A DNA stretch of 64,000 nt from an uncultured Methanoregula sp. (GCF_963677065.1 NZ_OY781872.1:367419-431418); one strand, 5' to 3'; positions 18,308 to 26,747 are shown, counted from the stretch's first letter. Made by a program: numbers and translations. Notes: generated by a model from the sequence alone, not told the origin.

Positions 18308-19336
18308 ATGATGAAAACAGGAAGACTTCTTGCATTCAGTCTGGTGGCACTTGCCTTTCTTTGCAGTGTAGGAATCGCTACGGCAGCACCGGTAAACCCG
18401 GACAACTCCCAGGCAACAGCTGCTGCAGATACTCAGGGAATCGCTCCAGGTCATTCACTTTACGGGCTCAGGATCGCTTTTGAGGATCTCGACGAATCAT
18501 TCACATTTAACGAGAGCGAACTTCTGGAAAAGCAGGTTACCCATGCAGATGTAAGACTTGCAGAACTGAAACATGAACTGGCGGAGAACAGGACGGTGTC
18601 CGCAGACAGGGTTCTTGAATTATACCAGCAGAAGCTTAACCAGACCGAACATGTACTTGGACCATATGCGCCAAACGGAACCGGTACTTTACCGGGGGCA
18701 GATAGTTCTGCACTGGAACATGCCCGGGAAATGATTGCAAAACACCAGGCAGTCCTCGCGAATCTCGTGAGTGAACATCCGGGCAACCCGGGACTTGGGC
18801 AGGCATATAATAACAGCCTTGAACTGGAACAGAAATTCCAGAACAGGATTGAACAGAAAATTGAAACCCGGTACGGGCCGGGATCTGATACAGAGAACAG
18901 CTCCCGGATCCGGCAGCAGGCAAATCCTGATATGGAGAGAAGTCTGAATGCAGCGCAGGATGGCGGAAACCGCACATACACCCAAGAGGGATCCGGTTCA
19001 TGGAACCGCGGGAATGGCACCTGGCAGGAACAGGCAATGAACCAGACCATGACCGGAAACAACAACCGAAATGCAAACCAGAATTCCCCGCAGCCATCCA
19101 ACCAGACTGCAGGGAATCAGCGGCAGAACGGAGCAGATAACGCAAACCAGAACGGACAGGGGAATTATAAAGAGACCACGGGCAACAGCCAGAGTGGTAA
19201 TACAGTAAGCCCGGCCAACACACGAAAAGGTATCTCCCCGACAAATGATACCGGGGTGAGTCTTGGAACCACCCGAAACACGGGAAGCTCCGGCGGGCAG
19301 GGCCAGAACACGGATCAGAGAGTGCGGAACCGCTGA
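18308..19336 (+). CDS. Secreted Asn/Gln-rich protein with a DUF5667-like domain
   Basis: About 342 residues: a signal peptide (residues 1-25, cleaved near TATAAP), a helical DUF5667-like domain starting GHSLYGLRIAFEDLDESFTF, then a low-complexity tail from residue 200 rich in Asn, Gln, Gly and Thr with many glycosylation sequons and no membrane anchor. ATG 18308 has GGAG 7 bases upstream; earlier in-frame starts lack this. The 300 bases before it hold no other gene. It is probably cell-surface or released; role unknown. Confidence 0.72.
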   Translation: MMKTGRLLAFSLVALAFLCSVGIATAAPVNPDNSQATAAADTQGIAPGHSLYGLRIAFEDLDESFTFNESELLEKQVTHADVRLAELKHELAENRTVSADRVLELYQQKLNQTEHVLGPYAPNGTGTLPGADSSALEHAREMIAKHQAVLANLVSEHPGNPGLGQAYNNSLELEQKFQNRIEQKIETRYGPGSDTENSSRIRQQANPDMERSLNAAQDGGNRTYTQEGSGSWNRGNGTWQEQAMNQTMTGNNNRNANQNSPQPSNQTAGNQRQNGADNANQNGQGNYKETTGNSQSGNTVSPANTRKGISPTNDTGVSLGTTRNTGSSGGQGQNTDQRVRNR

Positions 19337-19434
19337 GGGCAGGATCCACCCGCGAAAATGACTTCCGGGAGACCAGATTCCCCGGTTAAATATTTTTCGT
19401 TCCAATCATGATACTGATCACAGGAAAGAACTCC

Positions 19435-20388
19435 ATGGCAGGCCGGATGAGATGGGAATTGATTGCAGGAATGGTAATTGCCGTTCTCTGCATTATTCCG
19501 GTAGTCTCGGCTGTATCAGTCCCGGATTACTCAACCACGTACACCATCACCCTCCAGGATGACGGGGCCGCAGTCTGGAACGTGGAGTACCGCACACCGC
19601 TCGTCACTGATGATGACCTCAATGAATTTACCAACTATTCCCGAAATCTCAATTCAGTCTACATTCCCGAACTCAAGGATCTCATGCAGCGTTCTGCATC
19701 CCAGGCAGCCCTCGGGACGGGAAGACCGATGGAAGTGAAAGACTTCACGGGGAATGCATATGTCCAGACGTCCCCCACCGGAAAATTCGGGCTCGTCACC
19801 TATACCTTCATCTGGACAAATTTTGCAAAAAATAACGGGGGTCTTACGTTAGGGGATGCTTTTGCCGGGGGCTTGTACCTTGAAAAGGACAATACGCTCA
19901 TCATCAGGTACCCGACCGGATACACGGTAGTTTCCGCAGAACCTGCACCGGACCAGACAAACGAGGGTCTTGTATGGTATGGTCTCCGCTCTTTCGGGCC
20001 GGGACAACCGCAGGTTGCCCTGGCAAAGTCAGCGATTACCGTCCTGCCTCTCATCATCCTCCCGGTTATCACAATTGCCATCATTACGGTATATATCATA
20101 TACCGGAGACGGAAGCTGACCCGGGATGATGACGACACGGAAGATACCGAAGAGCCATCTGCTCCCTCACTTTCAGACGAGGACCTGTTCAGCCTTGAAG
20201 AGAAGATTCACAATCTCCTCCTGGCAGGAGGCGGAGAGCAGTACCAGTCCGGTATTGTAAAAACCCTGGGACTCCCAAAATCAACCGTGAGTTCAGCCCT
20301 GAATGCACTCCATAAAAAAGGAATTATCCAGAAAGTGAGAAAAGGCCGGGAGAACCTTATCCGCCTTGTCCGGGATCAGAACGAATAA
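19435..20388 (+). CDS. Membrane-anchored winged-helix regulator with an outside domain
   Basis: About 317 residues. A signal-like N-terminus and a beta-rich outside domain (to about residue 200) are followed by one membrane helix (LPLIILPVITIAIITVYIIY) and a cytoplasmic tail. The last 65 residues form a winged helix (LGLPKSTVSSALNALHKKGII), as in DUF7343/DUF7345-type archaeal proteins. The layout suggests sensing outside and DNA binding inside without a kinase. ATG 19435 follows AGGAAAG; ATG 19408 is possible. The target is unknown. Confidence 0.75.
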   Translation: MAGRMRWELIAGMVIAVLCIIPVVSAVSVPDYSTTYTITLQDDGAAVWNVEYRTPLVTDDDLNEFTNYSRNLNSVYIPELKDLMQRSASQAALGTGRPMEVKDFTGNAYVQTSPTGKFGLVTYTFIWTNFAKNNGGLTLGDAFAGGLYLEKDNTLIIRYPTGYTVVSAEPAPDQTNEGLVWYGLRSFGPGQPQVALAKSAITVLPLIILPVITIAIITVYIIYRRRKLTRDDDDTEDTEEPSAPSLSDEDLFSLEEKIHNLLLAGGGEQYQSGIVKTLGLPKSTVSSALNALHKKGIIQKVRKGRENLIRLVRDQNE

Positions 20389-20395
20389 TCCTTTT

Positions 20396-21397
20396 TTAGA
20401 TCAGGGTCCTCTGCGGATTTTTGAGATGTTTTTTTGCTGCGGGAGTCACTTCCCGCCCCTGCGGCGTACGTTTGACAAACCCGATCTGGATCAGGAACGG
20501 TTCGTACACATCCTCGATGGTCCGCACTTCCTCCCCAACCGAGATGGCGATCGTCTTCACCCCGACAGGCCCGCCATCGAAATCATTGGCAATGACCGAG
20601 ATGATGCGCCGGTCCAGCTCGTCGAGCCCCAATTCGTCGATCTGCATCATCCGGAGTGCATTTCCGGTGATCTCCCGGGTGATGGTCCCGTCGCCTTTGA
20701 CCGTTGCGTAATCCCGGACCCTTCGCAGCAGCCGGTTGACGATACGGGGGGTGCCCCGGCTCCGTTTTGCGATCTCCTCCGCCCCTTCAGGGGTTATCGG
20801 GATCTTCAGGATCGAAGCACTCCGGGTAACGATCCTCACAAGGTCTTCCGGGGAATACAGGTCGAGCCGCGAGATGATACCGAACCGGTCCCGGAACGGT
20901 GCACCCAGAAGACCCTGTTTTGTCGTGGCCCCGATGAGCGTGAACTGTTCGAGATTGAGTTTGATTGACCGGGCGCTCGGGCCCTCCCCGATCATCACAT
21001 CGATGAAAAAATCCTCCATGGCGGGATAGAGCACTTCCTCGACAACGGGATTGATCCGGTGGATCTCGTCGATGAAAAGGATATCCCCGCTTTTTAACGG
21101 GGTCAGGAGCGCAGCGATATCCCCGGGCTTCTCCAGCACCGGGCCGGTCGTTGCCCGGATATCGGCACCCATCTCGCGGGCGATGATATGGGCCAAGGTG
21201 GTCTTGCCAAGCCCCGGTGGCCCGGAGAAGAGGATGTGATCGAGAGGTTCCGTGCGCTTCTGCGCAGCCTCGATTGCGATCTTCAGCGCATCCTTGACCT
21301 GCACCTGCCCGACGAATTCCTCGAGCCGGGCCGGCCGGATCGTGAGATCCTCGCCTTCGTCCGGGACCGGTTTTGGGGAGATGATCCGTTCCGACAT
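20396..21397 (-). CDS. ruvB: Holliday junction branch-migration ATPase RuvB
   Basis: The 333-residue AAA+ motor has Walker [10 protein letters not shown] (near residue 58), Walker B FIDEIHR, sensor [19 protein letters not shown], and the C-terminal winged helix ([10 protein letters not shown]). With RuvA it drives branch migration of Holliday junctions. RuvAB is a bacterial system; archaea normally use Hjc and Hel308-type enzymes, so this pair was probably acquired from bacteria. It lies 5 bases after ruvA. Confidence 0.96.
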   Translation of the reverse strand: MSERIISPKPVPDEGEDLTIRPARLEEFVGQVQVKDALKIAIEAAQKRTEPLDHILFSGPPGLGKTTLAHIIAREMGADIRATTGPVLEKPGDIAALLTPLKSGDILFIDEIHRINPVVEEVLYPAMEDFFIDVMIGEGPSARSIKLNLEQFTLIGATTKQGLLGAPFRDRFGIISRLDLYSPEDLVRIVTRSASILKIPITPEGAEEIAKRSRGTPRIVNRLLRRVRDYATVKGDGTITREITGNALRMMQIDELGLDELDRRIISVIANDFDGGPVGVKTIAISVGEEVRTIEDVYEPFLIQIGFVKRTPQGREVTPAAKKHLKNPQRTLI

Positions 21398-21402
21398 GAG
21401 AT

Positions 21403-21999
21403 CTACCGCTCCTTAAGTCTGGCGAGTGCTGCCTTGATGAGATCCTGCACCGACGCTGATTTTGCACCGGGTGATGCTGCAACAACTGCATCCCGGGATT
21501 CTTTCTCGGCAAACCCGAGCGAGATAAGAGCGCTGATTGCATCGTTGACCGCGGGGCTCGTGCGGCCTGCTTCACCGGCGGCAAGCGCCTTGCTCACGCT
21601 CTTCATCTTGTCGCGGAGTTCGAGGATGAGGCGTTTGGCACTTTTGGCACCGATACCGGATATCCGGGTTAAGGATTTTTCATCCTCGTTCAGGATCGCG
21701 ATTGCAAACTCCTCGATCCCAATCTGGGAGAGCAGGTTGAGCGCAGTCTGGGGGCCGATGCCGGAAACCCCGATCAGGATCCGGAACATCTCCAGTTCGC
21801 TTGCGTGGAGAAACCCGAAGAGCGTGATGGCATCTTCACGGACCGCCATGTGCGTAAAGAGCGTCACGTTCTCCCGTGCATGGGCAAGGACGGTGAGAGC
21901 CGGCTGGGTCACCTGCACCTGGTATCCGATTCCGTGAACATCGATGACAACCCACCGGTCGCCCGTCTGAGTTACGTCACCGCGGAGATGTGCGATCAT
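21403..21999 (-). CDS. ruvA: Holliday junction DNA-binding protein RuvA
   Basis: 198 residues with the three RuvA domains: an N-terminal OB fold (MIAHLRGDV to about 62), tandem helix-hairpin-helix motifs ([24 protein letters not shown]), and the C-terminal UBA-like RuvB-contact domain. RuvA tetramers hold the four-way junction. ruvC, the usual upstream partner, is absent; the provirus integrase gene lies there instead. Confidence 0.95.
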   Translation of the reverse strand: MIAHLRGDVTQTGDRWVVIDVHGIGYQVQVTQPALTVLAHARENVTLFTHMAVREDAITLFGFLHASELEMFRILIGVSGIGPQTALNLLSQIGIEEFAIAILNEDEKSLTRISGIGAKSAKRLILELRDKMKSVSKALAAGEAGRTSPAVNDAISALISLGFAEKESRDAVVAASPGAKSASVQDLIKAALARLKER

Positions 22000-22037
22000 T
22001 GTACTACCTCAGGATATTCTGCCCGTACCATAGTAAG
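21996..22037 (-). pseudogene. Possible 3' remnant of a gene upstream of ruvA (ruvC?)
   Basis: Immediately upstream of ruvA a short minus-strand frame (residues [13 protein letters not shown] then TGA) overlaps the ruvA start as ATGA, the usual way operon genes are joined. It runs back only 14 codons to a TAA. In bacteria the gene here is ruvC. A likely reading is that the provirus integrated into or next to the 3' end of ruvC and left this tail. The fragment is too short to prove homology. Confidence 0.3.
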
Positions 22038-22060
22038 TTACGGATATTCTTATATTTTTG
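22011..22060. promoter_or_regulatory. Left provirus boundary: direct repeats and leaderless integrase promoter
   Basis: GGATATTCT occurs twice (22012-22020 and 22042-22050), 30 bases or about three helical turns apart, between ruvA and the integrase. These could be integrase arm sites or the att core region. TATATTTT at 22051-22058 lies about 24 bases before ATG 22078, the spacing expected for a leaderless archaeal transcript. The exact att core cannot be set because the right end is outside the window. Confidence 0.4.
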
Positions 22061-22077
22061 AGCCATTATCTGAGTGT

Positions 22078-23166
22078 ATGGCGGTCAAAGAAAAAAAGGT
22101 TCGGAGCGTGGCTGTTTATCTTCAATATCTTGAGATGGCCGGCAGATCCGAGAAAACCCTATATACATACAAATATGCTCTCGAATTCTTCTGCAAATTT
22201 CTCGGCATTCCGGTTACCGATTTGCACGCCCACAAAGTCGATCCCGATGGCAATAAGCACTTTCAGTACCTGACCATGGATAACCTGATGGAGCTGATGA
22301 ACTCCGAGAAGGTCCGGGCCATGAAATCAAACAGCCGCCGCTCCATCATAAACAACATAACGCGATACATGAAAATCAACGGGGTAGAGTTTGACGAGCT
22401 GGAACTCGGGGTAATCAAGGTCAGGAGGGTGGACACGCGAGAGGATAAGCCGGCCTCCCTGGAACTCCTGCAGAAGATGATGGACCTTGCCGATCCCCGA
22501 ATGAAGGCATACATCACTTTCCTTACTTCCACCGGCTGCAGGAGCGGGGAGGCATCAAAACTTCTCGTTTCCGATGTCAACGGAACTGTGGTCACAATCC
22601 CGGATAAAATAGCCAAGGGGCATCGCGGGGGTAAAGTGTACCTCACATCTGAAGCCCGGGAATACTTAGATCTCTGGATAAGGGTCAGGGACCAATGGAT
22701 CCGGGATGCAGATACACGGGTTAAAAACATGGGGGTCCGATCACGCCCGACCAACGATCAAAGGCTGTTCGCCTCCTCCAGTGCCTCGCTCCGCCAGGAC
22801 TTCGCAGAACTATATCATATCGTGGACGGGGAAAGTATCCAGACCCTGAGAGGTGTTCGCGGGAAAGTGACGGCTCATACCTGCCGGGCGTATTTCAGGA
22901 CCAACGCGGCAGTCACCATGGGGATCGATCTGGCAGAGGGAATTGTACGGCATACCGGGTACATGAATGCTGCCTATGTCCGGATGCCCGAAGAGGACCG
23001 TGAGCGCAAGTTCCGGGAAGGGGAGGATGCACTCTATATCACCCGCCGGGACCGCAGGCTGTCAGAGAACGCGCTCGAGATCGAGCGGATGAAAACAAAG
23101 AGACTTGAAGAGGATATGCTCCTCGTCAAGACCGCTCTGGCAAAACTGCAACCCTCAGAAAAATAA
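22078..23166 (+). CDS. int: Tyrosine recombinase (provirus integrase)
   Basis: 362 residues. An N-terminal SAM-like core-binding domain (to about 125) is followed by the catalytic domain with the first Arg in TSTGCRSGEASKL (near residue 155), HTCR in TAHTCRAYF (near 270), a downstream RHTGYM histidine and the nucleophile Tyr in NAAYVRM (near 300). A charged coiled-coil tail follows. The frame extends upstream into ruvA but ATG 22078 follows a TATA box and gives the normal length. It should catalyse integration and excision. Confidence 0.92.
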   Translation: MAVKEKKVRSVAVYLQYLEMAGRSEKTLYTYKYALEFFCKFLGIPVTDLHAHKVDPDGNKHFQYLTMDNLMELMNSEKVRAMKSNSRRSIINNITRYMKINGVEFDELELGVIKVRRVDTREDKPASLELLQKMMDLADPRMKAYITFLTSTGCRSGEASKLLVSDVNGTVVTIPDKIAKGHRGGKVYLTSEAREYLDLWIRVRDQWIRDADTRVKNMGVRSRPTNDQRLFASSSASLRQDFAELYHIVDGESIQTLRGVRGKVTAHTCRAYFRTNAAVTMGIDLAEGIVRHTGYMNAAYVRMPEEDRERKFREGEDALYITRRDRRLSENALEIERMKTKRLEEDMLLVKTALAKLQPSEK

Positions 23167-23988
23167 TTATTTTTTTATGTCAGGTATAACCGGATTTAGA
23201 TTGCAACTACAATCCTCAATATACAACTCTGCCCATATCGGATCATCAAAGTCATACTGTTTTCCATTCAATTTCCTATGCCGGTTTTCGAGAGGATCTA
23301 AACAACACCATTCTCCTTTTCTCAACCCCTCACCTTTGTACCGCTTAACATTCCCGGTATTGAGGATAAACTTGCTCTCTCTATAAGCAATCTCCATCGT
23401 ATCACAATTGGCAAGAGAGGGAAATTCAGTTAATTTTTTTGCAACCTCCTCGGGACGGAGTCCTTTTGAAACAGAAGATAGCAAGATATCGGCGATTTGC
23501 TCTCGCTCGCTTATCGGGGCATTTGAGAGCCACGCCTTAAATTCACGATGGACTATCCCGGCTTGATCAATTTCCGATACATCCGACCCTCCCTCTCGGA
23601 CAAGGCGAGATTTCCAGGCCTCGCCCGCAGCAACAGCATTCGAGTTTACTAAGTGGAATGAGGTGGCACCCGGATCACTGGCCCACTGGCGTTCAAGCTC
23701 TTCGAGCTCCTCCTCCCGGATCAGTACTTTTTTATTATCCAGAGGCCGTGTCCTACTTCTGAAGGTTCGATTGCAGGAAGGGCATTTTTTCTTTTGTTGC
23801 GGCATTCTATCAAAACGGTGCCCGCAATAGGGACAAATTGGCTCGGTATTACCAATCGCCGTACATCCACTGCCGCCGGAAGTAGCCCCACAGACTTTTG
23901 AAATAGTGATGGTGGGTCCCTTGGATTTTGCTCCATTATTGTTTTCAGAAGTCTTTCTTTTACCGAACAACCAATCAAGAAATCCCAT
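23167..23988 (-). CDS. Zinc-ribbon protein with a phage MuF-like C-terminal domain
   Basis: About 273 residues. After the MGFLDWLFGKRK start come zinc ribbons CPYCG and CPSCNR (residues about 50-75), a helical middle, then a C-terminal WCCLDPLENRHRKLNGKQYDFDDP segment ending DCSCNLNPV. That end matches the Mu F/SPP1 gp7 pattern (dexxRxxHxxldGxxfxxDdP, CxCxxxPv). A separate structural MuF protein is encoded at 49,418. Here it sits beside the integrase, opposite to the lytic genes, so it is likely expressed in the lysogen. Function unknown. Confidence 0.65.
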   Translation of the reverse strand: MGFLDWLFGKRKTSENNNGAKSKGPTITISKVCGATSGGSGCTAIGNTEPICPYCGHRFDRMPQQKKKCPSCNRTFRSRTRPLDNKKVLIREEELEELERQWASDPGATSFHLVNSNAVAAGEAWKSRLVREGGSDVSEIDQAGIVHREFKAWLSNAPISEREQIADILLSSVSKGLRPEEVAKKLTEFPSLANCDTMEIAYRESKFILNTGNVKRYKGEGLRKGEWCCLDPLENRHRKLNGKQYDFDDPIWAELYIEDCSCNLNPVIPDIKK

Positions 23989-24034
23989 GAAAAAAATGTC
24001 CATTCCAAAGATGATGAAGTTTCACTTTTATTTT

Positions 24035-24286
24035 TCACACCTTTTTCTTCAATGCCGCCCGGATCGCCCGCTGCCCCTCATCGGTATTCAAGTAATCCCG
24101 GACCGCTTTCCCGATATCGAACTGCCGGTACGCAAACCAGAACCTAAGCGCAGCTGTCATCTGGTCGGCCCGGTTGACAAATTCCCCGTTTTCGACAAGT
24201 GCATTCATCTTACTCTCAAGGTCGGGAGGGATCTTATATCCGGAAGTCTTCTTCACGTGGCGCGGGGCCTTTGGAGCGAGAGGCAT
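24035..24286 (-). CDS. Small ribbon-helix-helix-like regulator
   Basis: 83 residues from ATG 24286. After a basic start comes SGYKIPPDLESKMNALVENGEFVNRADQMTAALRFWF, a strand-helix-helix pattern similar to CopG/Arc proteins with the typical loop before the second helix. A basic C-terminal helix ends KKKV. It belongs to the minus-strand lysogeny block. A role as DNA-binding regulator is inference. Confidence 0.6.
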   Translation of the reverse strand: MPLAPKAPRHVKKTSGYKIPPDLESKMNALVENGEFVNRADQMTAALRFWFAYRQFDIGKAVRDYLNTDEGQRAIRAALKKKV

Positions 24287-24542
24287 ACGTACAACTGGAG
24301 AGCAACCGGAATTTAGCGGGCTGTGGCACACACAAATATACAGGAGAGCAACGAGAAAGGATTCAGGGTGCAATAGGCATAACCGCCCGGTTATATGTAC
24401 TATCTCGTCGGTTCTACGTCGATAAAAAACGAAATATTTAATAAGTGCACCAGCATTCAGGGAATAATATTATTACACCACTTTCACAGTGCACGACCGG
24501 TGAGATATATCTTCGAAGATGTAGATTCAGAGTGAGGAGGGA
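24287..24542. other. Non-coding region with promoter-like AT blocks and two GTGCAC palindromes
   Basis: No convincing frame lies here. CGAAATATTTAATAAG near 24431-24446 is a good TATA/BRE candidate reading right. AGTGCAC occurs twice (24444-24450 and 24488-24494) with mirrored flanks (CACCAG and CAG-TGCAC), suggesting an operator. A strong Shine-Dalgarno GAGGAGGG (24534-24541) leads into the small frame that follows. Confidence 0.4.
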
Positions 24543-24545
24543 ATT

Positions 24546-24737
24546 ATTACGAGCGATATACCGATCATTGTTTTAAAAAATGATTTGCGTGAGGTTATTG
24601 CGGAAAAAGAATTCGTCATTATTCTAGCAGGAAGACTAAATGATTGGGCGGGAGAGATATCGAAATATCACCCGTACATTATAGAATCTGCAAAATCTAA
24701 AAGCCACTTGGCTTTACTTCAAGGCGCATCTTCTTGA
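24546..24737 (+). CDS. Possible small protein with a non-standard start codon
   Basis: An open frame follows a near-perfect Shine-Dalgarno (GGAGG 24536-24540), but the codon at the right distance is ATT 24546; the first standard start is TTG 24585 (50 residues). The product has protein-like composition (DLREVIAEKEFVIILAGRL, then a charged helix). It overlaps the convergent minus-strand regulator by 41 bases. It may be a real gene with a rare start or one that lost its ATG. No homology recognised. Confidence 0.35.
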   Translation: MTSDIPIIVLKNDLREVIAEKEFVIILAGRLNDWAGEISKYHPYIIESAKSKSHLALLQGASS

Positions 24738-24966
24738 TTGCATCATCGAGTATTGCAGGATCCTCTCTCAAAATCTGTCGTATCTGGTCCTTGAGAGATC
24801 CCGGGTTCTCCTTACGATCAATATATTCCTTAACGGCCTCTCTGAACACCCCTGCAATTGCATCGTCTCCTCTCTCATTTGCAAGCCGCTCCATAATGGC
24901 ATACTGGCTTGGCTGCACTAAAAAACTGACTTTTCTGGTACACGCCTCCTCACTGTTTTCTGACAT
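24697..24966 (-). CDS. Ribbon-helix-helix-like repressor candidate
   Basis: 89 residues. A short strand (CTRKVSFLV) is followed by two helices (SQYAIMERLANERGD, AIAGVFREAVKEYIDRK), a layout like Arc/CopG/MetJ DNA-binding proteins, then a C-terminal helical tail. It is divergent from the early operon, across a region with four ATCAGAT-type sites and a perfect palindrome. This makes it the best candidate for the lysogeny repressor. The binding link is inferred from position. Confidence 0.65.
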   Translation of the reverse strand: MSENSEEACTRKVSFLVQPSQYAIMERLANERGDDAIAGVFREAVKEYIDRKENPGSLKDQIRQILREDPAILDDAIKKMRLEVKPSGF

Positions 24967-25111
24967 CAGATTCGTTCACCTACTTAGCTAATCCTCTTAT
25001 GACGTATTTATACGTTTTTACGTCGTAGAAACGTCGGATAGAATCGGATTCAATCAGATAATTTTAAATACATTTGCTGACTATATCAGATTACATCAGA
25101 TTGAATCTGAT
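24965..25111. promoter_or_regulatory. Divergent promoter/operator region controlling the early operon
   Basis: ATCAGATT occurs at 24965-24972, 25085-25092 and 25095-25102, with ATCAGATA at 25053-25060. The last site forms a perfect palindrome ATCAGATT-G-AATCTGAT (25095-25111). Two sites are 10 bases apart, on the same face of the helix. A TATA-like TTTTAAATA at 25062-25070 would start transcription close to the palindrome. A separate cluster of ACGT words (GACGT...ACGTC, 25001-25035) could belong to the leftward promoter. Confidence 0.6.
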
Positions 25112-25121
25112 ATGGTGGATT

Positions 25122-25436
25122 ATGACCGAAAAATTATACACCCCGGTAAAGCACGTCCGCTACGATAAAACGGGCGGAGTTACCGATCCGAGCTTTCACA
25201 AGGGCATTTGTACCCTCATCGATAAGTTCGGATACTCAGGCTCCTCTATCCAGGAGCTCGGGCTTCTAACCGCACTGATAAAGCACAACCTGATTGATCA
25301 CGTCGAGGCCCCCCTTACTCCGGCACAGCAGGCCCTCGTCATCGATCTCAAGGTAATGCTCGGAGGCAAGGAGATCGCATCGGGTGCCACAATAAGTGCA
25401 CCTCAAATTCATGCCGCCCCTGCTGGGAGTTCGTGA
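25122..25436 (+). CDS. Hypothetical first protein of the early operon
   Basis: 104 residues from ATG 25122, chosen because earlier in-frame codons fall inside the operator; GGTGG precedes it. It has a tyrosine-rich basic start (YTPVKHVRYDKTGG), a central helical part and an Ala/Pro-rich tail. No family recognised. Being first after the operator, it is expressed as soon as repression is lifted. Confidence 0.6.
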   Translation: MTEKLYTPVKHVRYDKTGGVTDPSFHKGICTLIDKFGYSGSSIQELGLLTALIKHNLIDHVEAPLTPAQQALVIDLKVMLGGKEIASGATISAPQIHAAPAGSS

Positions 25437-25440
25437 TCCC

Positions 25441-25620
25441 ATGTCCGAATCAGCAGCAGCCCCCTTACAGCGCACACGGGCAGATCTTGAGCGCGTCGCC
25501 TCGCGTGGAATCCCCGGGGTCACGCTCGAACTACTGGAGAGTATGGTCGGGAAGGAGATCGTAATCGTCGAAGAAAAAGGTGAACAGCATGCAGTCAACA
25601 ACAACATCAAGAAAAACTGA
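25441..25620 (+). CDS. Small hypothetical early protein
   Basis: 59 residues beginning 4 bases after the previous stop. It is mostly helical (RTRADLERVASRGIPG then LELLESMVGKEIVIVEEKG) with a basic end. Its 3' end overlaps the next gene. No function can be assigned. Confidence 0.5.
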   Translation: MSESAAAPLQRTRADLERVASRGIPGVTLELLESMVGKEIVIVEEKGEQHAVNNNIKKN

Positions 25621-26098
25621 AGAAGGAAGAAATGACAGCGGGATTCCCATGCCTGGAAGCGAAGGGATCACCACAACTGTCGGTAATACTGTTTTGGAAC
25701 AGGAGAACATAAGGATTTGCCACGCAGCCGATGCCCGGTGCACTGCCCGGAAGGGTTACACCTGCCAGCACAGCGGGCCGTGCCTGAAGATTGACGGCAA
25801 CAACTGCCCCGATTGCGGCAGCCACGATCTCAAGTTCGGCAGCCGTGATCCCCGCGAGGGCGACTATTACTGGTGCCAGTCCTGTGGATGCGGCCCGATC
25901 CAGTTCCCGCTCTATCACCAGATGCCGGCAAAGATAAGTCCGAAACTCTCCCGCCACATCAACAGCCTCATCGACGCCGACCTTGCCGAAGAGGCGCGGG
26001 GCATCAGGGCCCGGGCAGCTGCCATCCAGAGCACCGTGTTTGCGGACGCAACCCCGTTTGACGCTGAGAGAGCAGTGCAGGACCTGGTGGGGTCATGA
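25589..26098 (+). CDS. Zinc-ribbon early protein
   Basis: About 169 residues from ATG 25589 (GTG 25580 is possible). It has a Cys/His-rich centre: CHAADARC, CQHSGPC, then a ribbon with CPDCGS and CQSCGCG. The shape suggests two zinc sites, as in many small viral regulatory or nucleic-acid-binding proteins. The C-terminal third is helical. It overlaps the next gene by ATGA at 26095. Confidence 0.6.
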   Translation: MQSTTTSRKTEEGRNDSGIPMPGSEGITTTVGNTVLEQENIRICHAADARCTARKGYTCQHSGPCLKIDGNNCPDCGSHDLKFGSRDPREGDYYWCQSCGCGPIQFPLYHQMPAKISPKLSRHINSLIDADLAEEARGIRARAAAIQSTVFADATPFDAERAVQDLVGS

Positions 26099-26367
26099 GT
26101 TCAAAGGATCACTACCCCGATCTGGAGACTGCACACGAGGATATATGGAGGCGCGATCCGAGCAACCTGACGAAATACCGATACCGGTACGATATCAGTT
26201 CCAAAGACTGGCACGTTTGGCTGCCTCGCACCCGCCCGACCATCACCCCCGAGATGATGGACGAAGCCCGGGCCGCGCTCTTTGCAGCCACTCCTATGCA
26301 TTATACGGACCGCCGCATTGTTGAGGAGCCGATCCCGATGCAGGGGAGACTGGAGGCCGAGGCATGA
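26095..26367 (+). CDS. Hypothetical early protein
   Basis: 90 residues, rich in Asp, Tyr, Trp and Arg (DIWRRDP, YRYRYDISSKDWHVWLPR). It overlaps both neighbours by ATGA, which is good evidence that it is translated. No family recognised. Confidence 0.6.
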   Translation: MSSKDHYPDLETAHEDIWRRDPSNLTKYRYRYDISSKDWHVWLPRTRPTITPEMMDEARAALFAATPMHYTDRRIVEEPIPMQGRLEAEA

Positions 26368-26747
26368 AGTGCAAGATCCTGCCCCTGGACGAGGAGGAGA
26401 TCAATGCCTTCCTTGCCCAGCCGGGTATCAAGTTCGTCACCCAGGGAGTTGTCCAACAGCACCAGTCCGATGCGGACGTTCTCTCAGGCCCCGATGCTGT
26501 GATCTATTACACCACTCCAGAAGATGATCAGGCATCCAAGGACCGGGCCCTCATCATTGAGAACGAAGCCCTCGACAAGTCCGTAGAGATCGCCCGGGAA
26601 GTCTCCAAGGATAAGGAGTACAGCGCACTCAAGACCATCGCGCAGCGTGAGATCTTCCTCCTCCACAAGTACAACCTCATCAAGAGCGATGCCGGCACCG
26701 TGATTGAACTGCTCCGTCCCGAGATGGCCTCGGTCCTGGGAGTGTGA
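26364..26747 (+). CDS. Hypothetical helical early protein
   Basis: 127 residues, with ATGA and GTGA overlaps on either side. A beta-rich first half (VTQGVVQQH, DAVIYYTTPED) is followed by long charged helices. No recognised domain. Its place just upstream of the recombination genes suggests a DNA-metabolism or regulatory role, but this is only context. Confidence 0.6.
   Translation: MKCKILPLDEEEINAFLAQPGIKFVTQGVVQQHQSDADVLSGPDAVIYYTTPEDDQASKDRALIIENEALDKSVEIAREVSKDKEYSALKTIAQREIFLLHKYNLIKSDAGTVIELLRPEMASVLGV

Noticed and set aside
21805..22077. Longer N-terminus for the integrase reaching into ruvA
   Set aside because: The extension is the antisense of ruvA, its composition is unnatural, and a TATA box sits at 22051-22058 right before ATG 22078.
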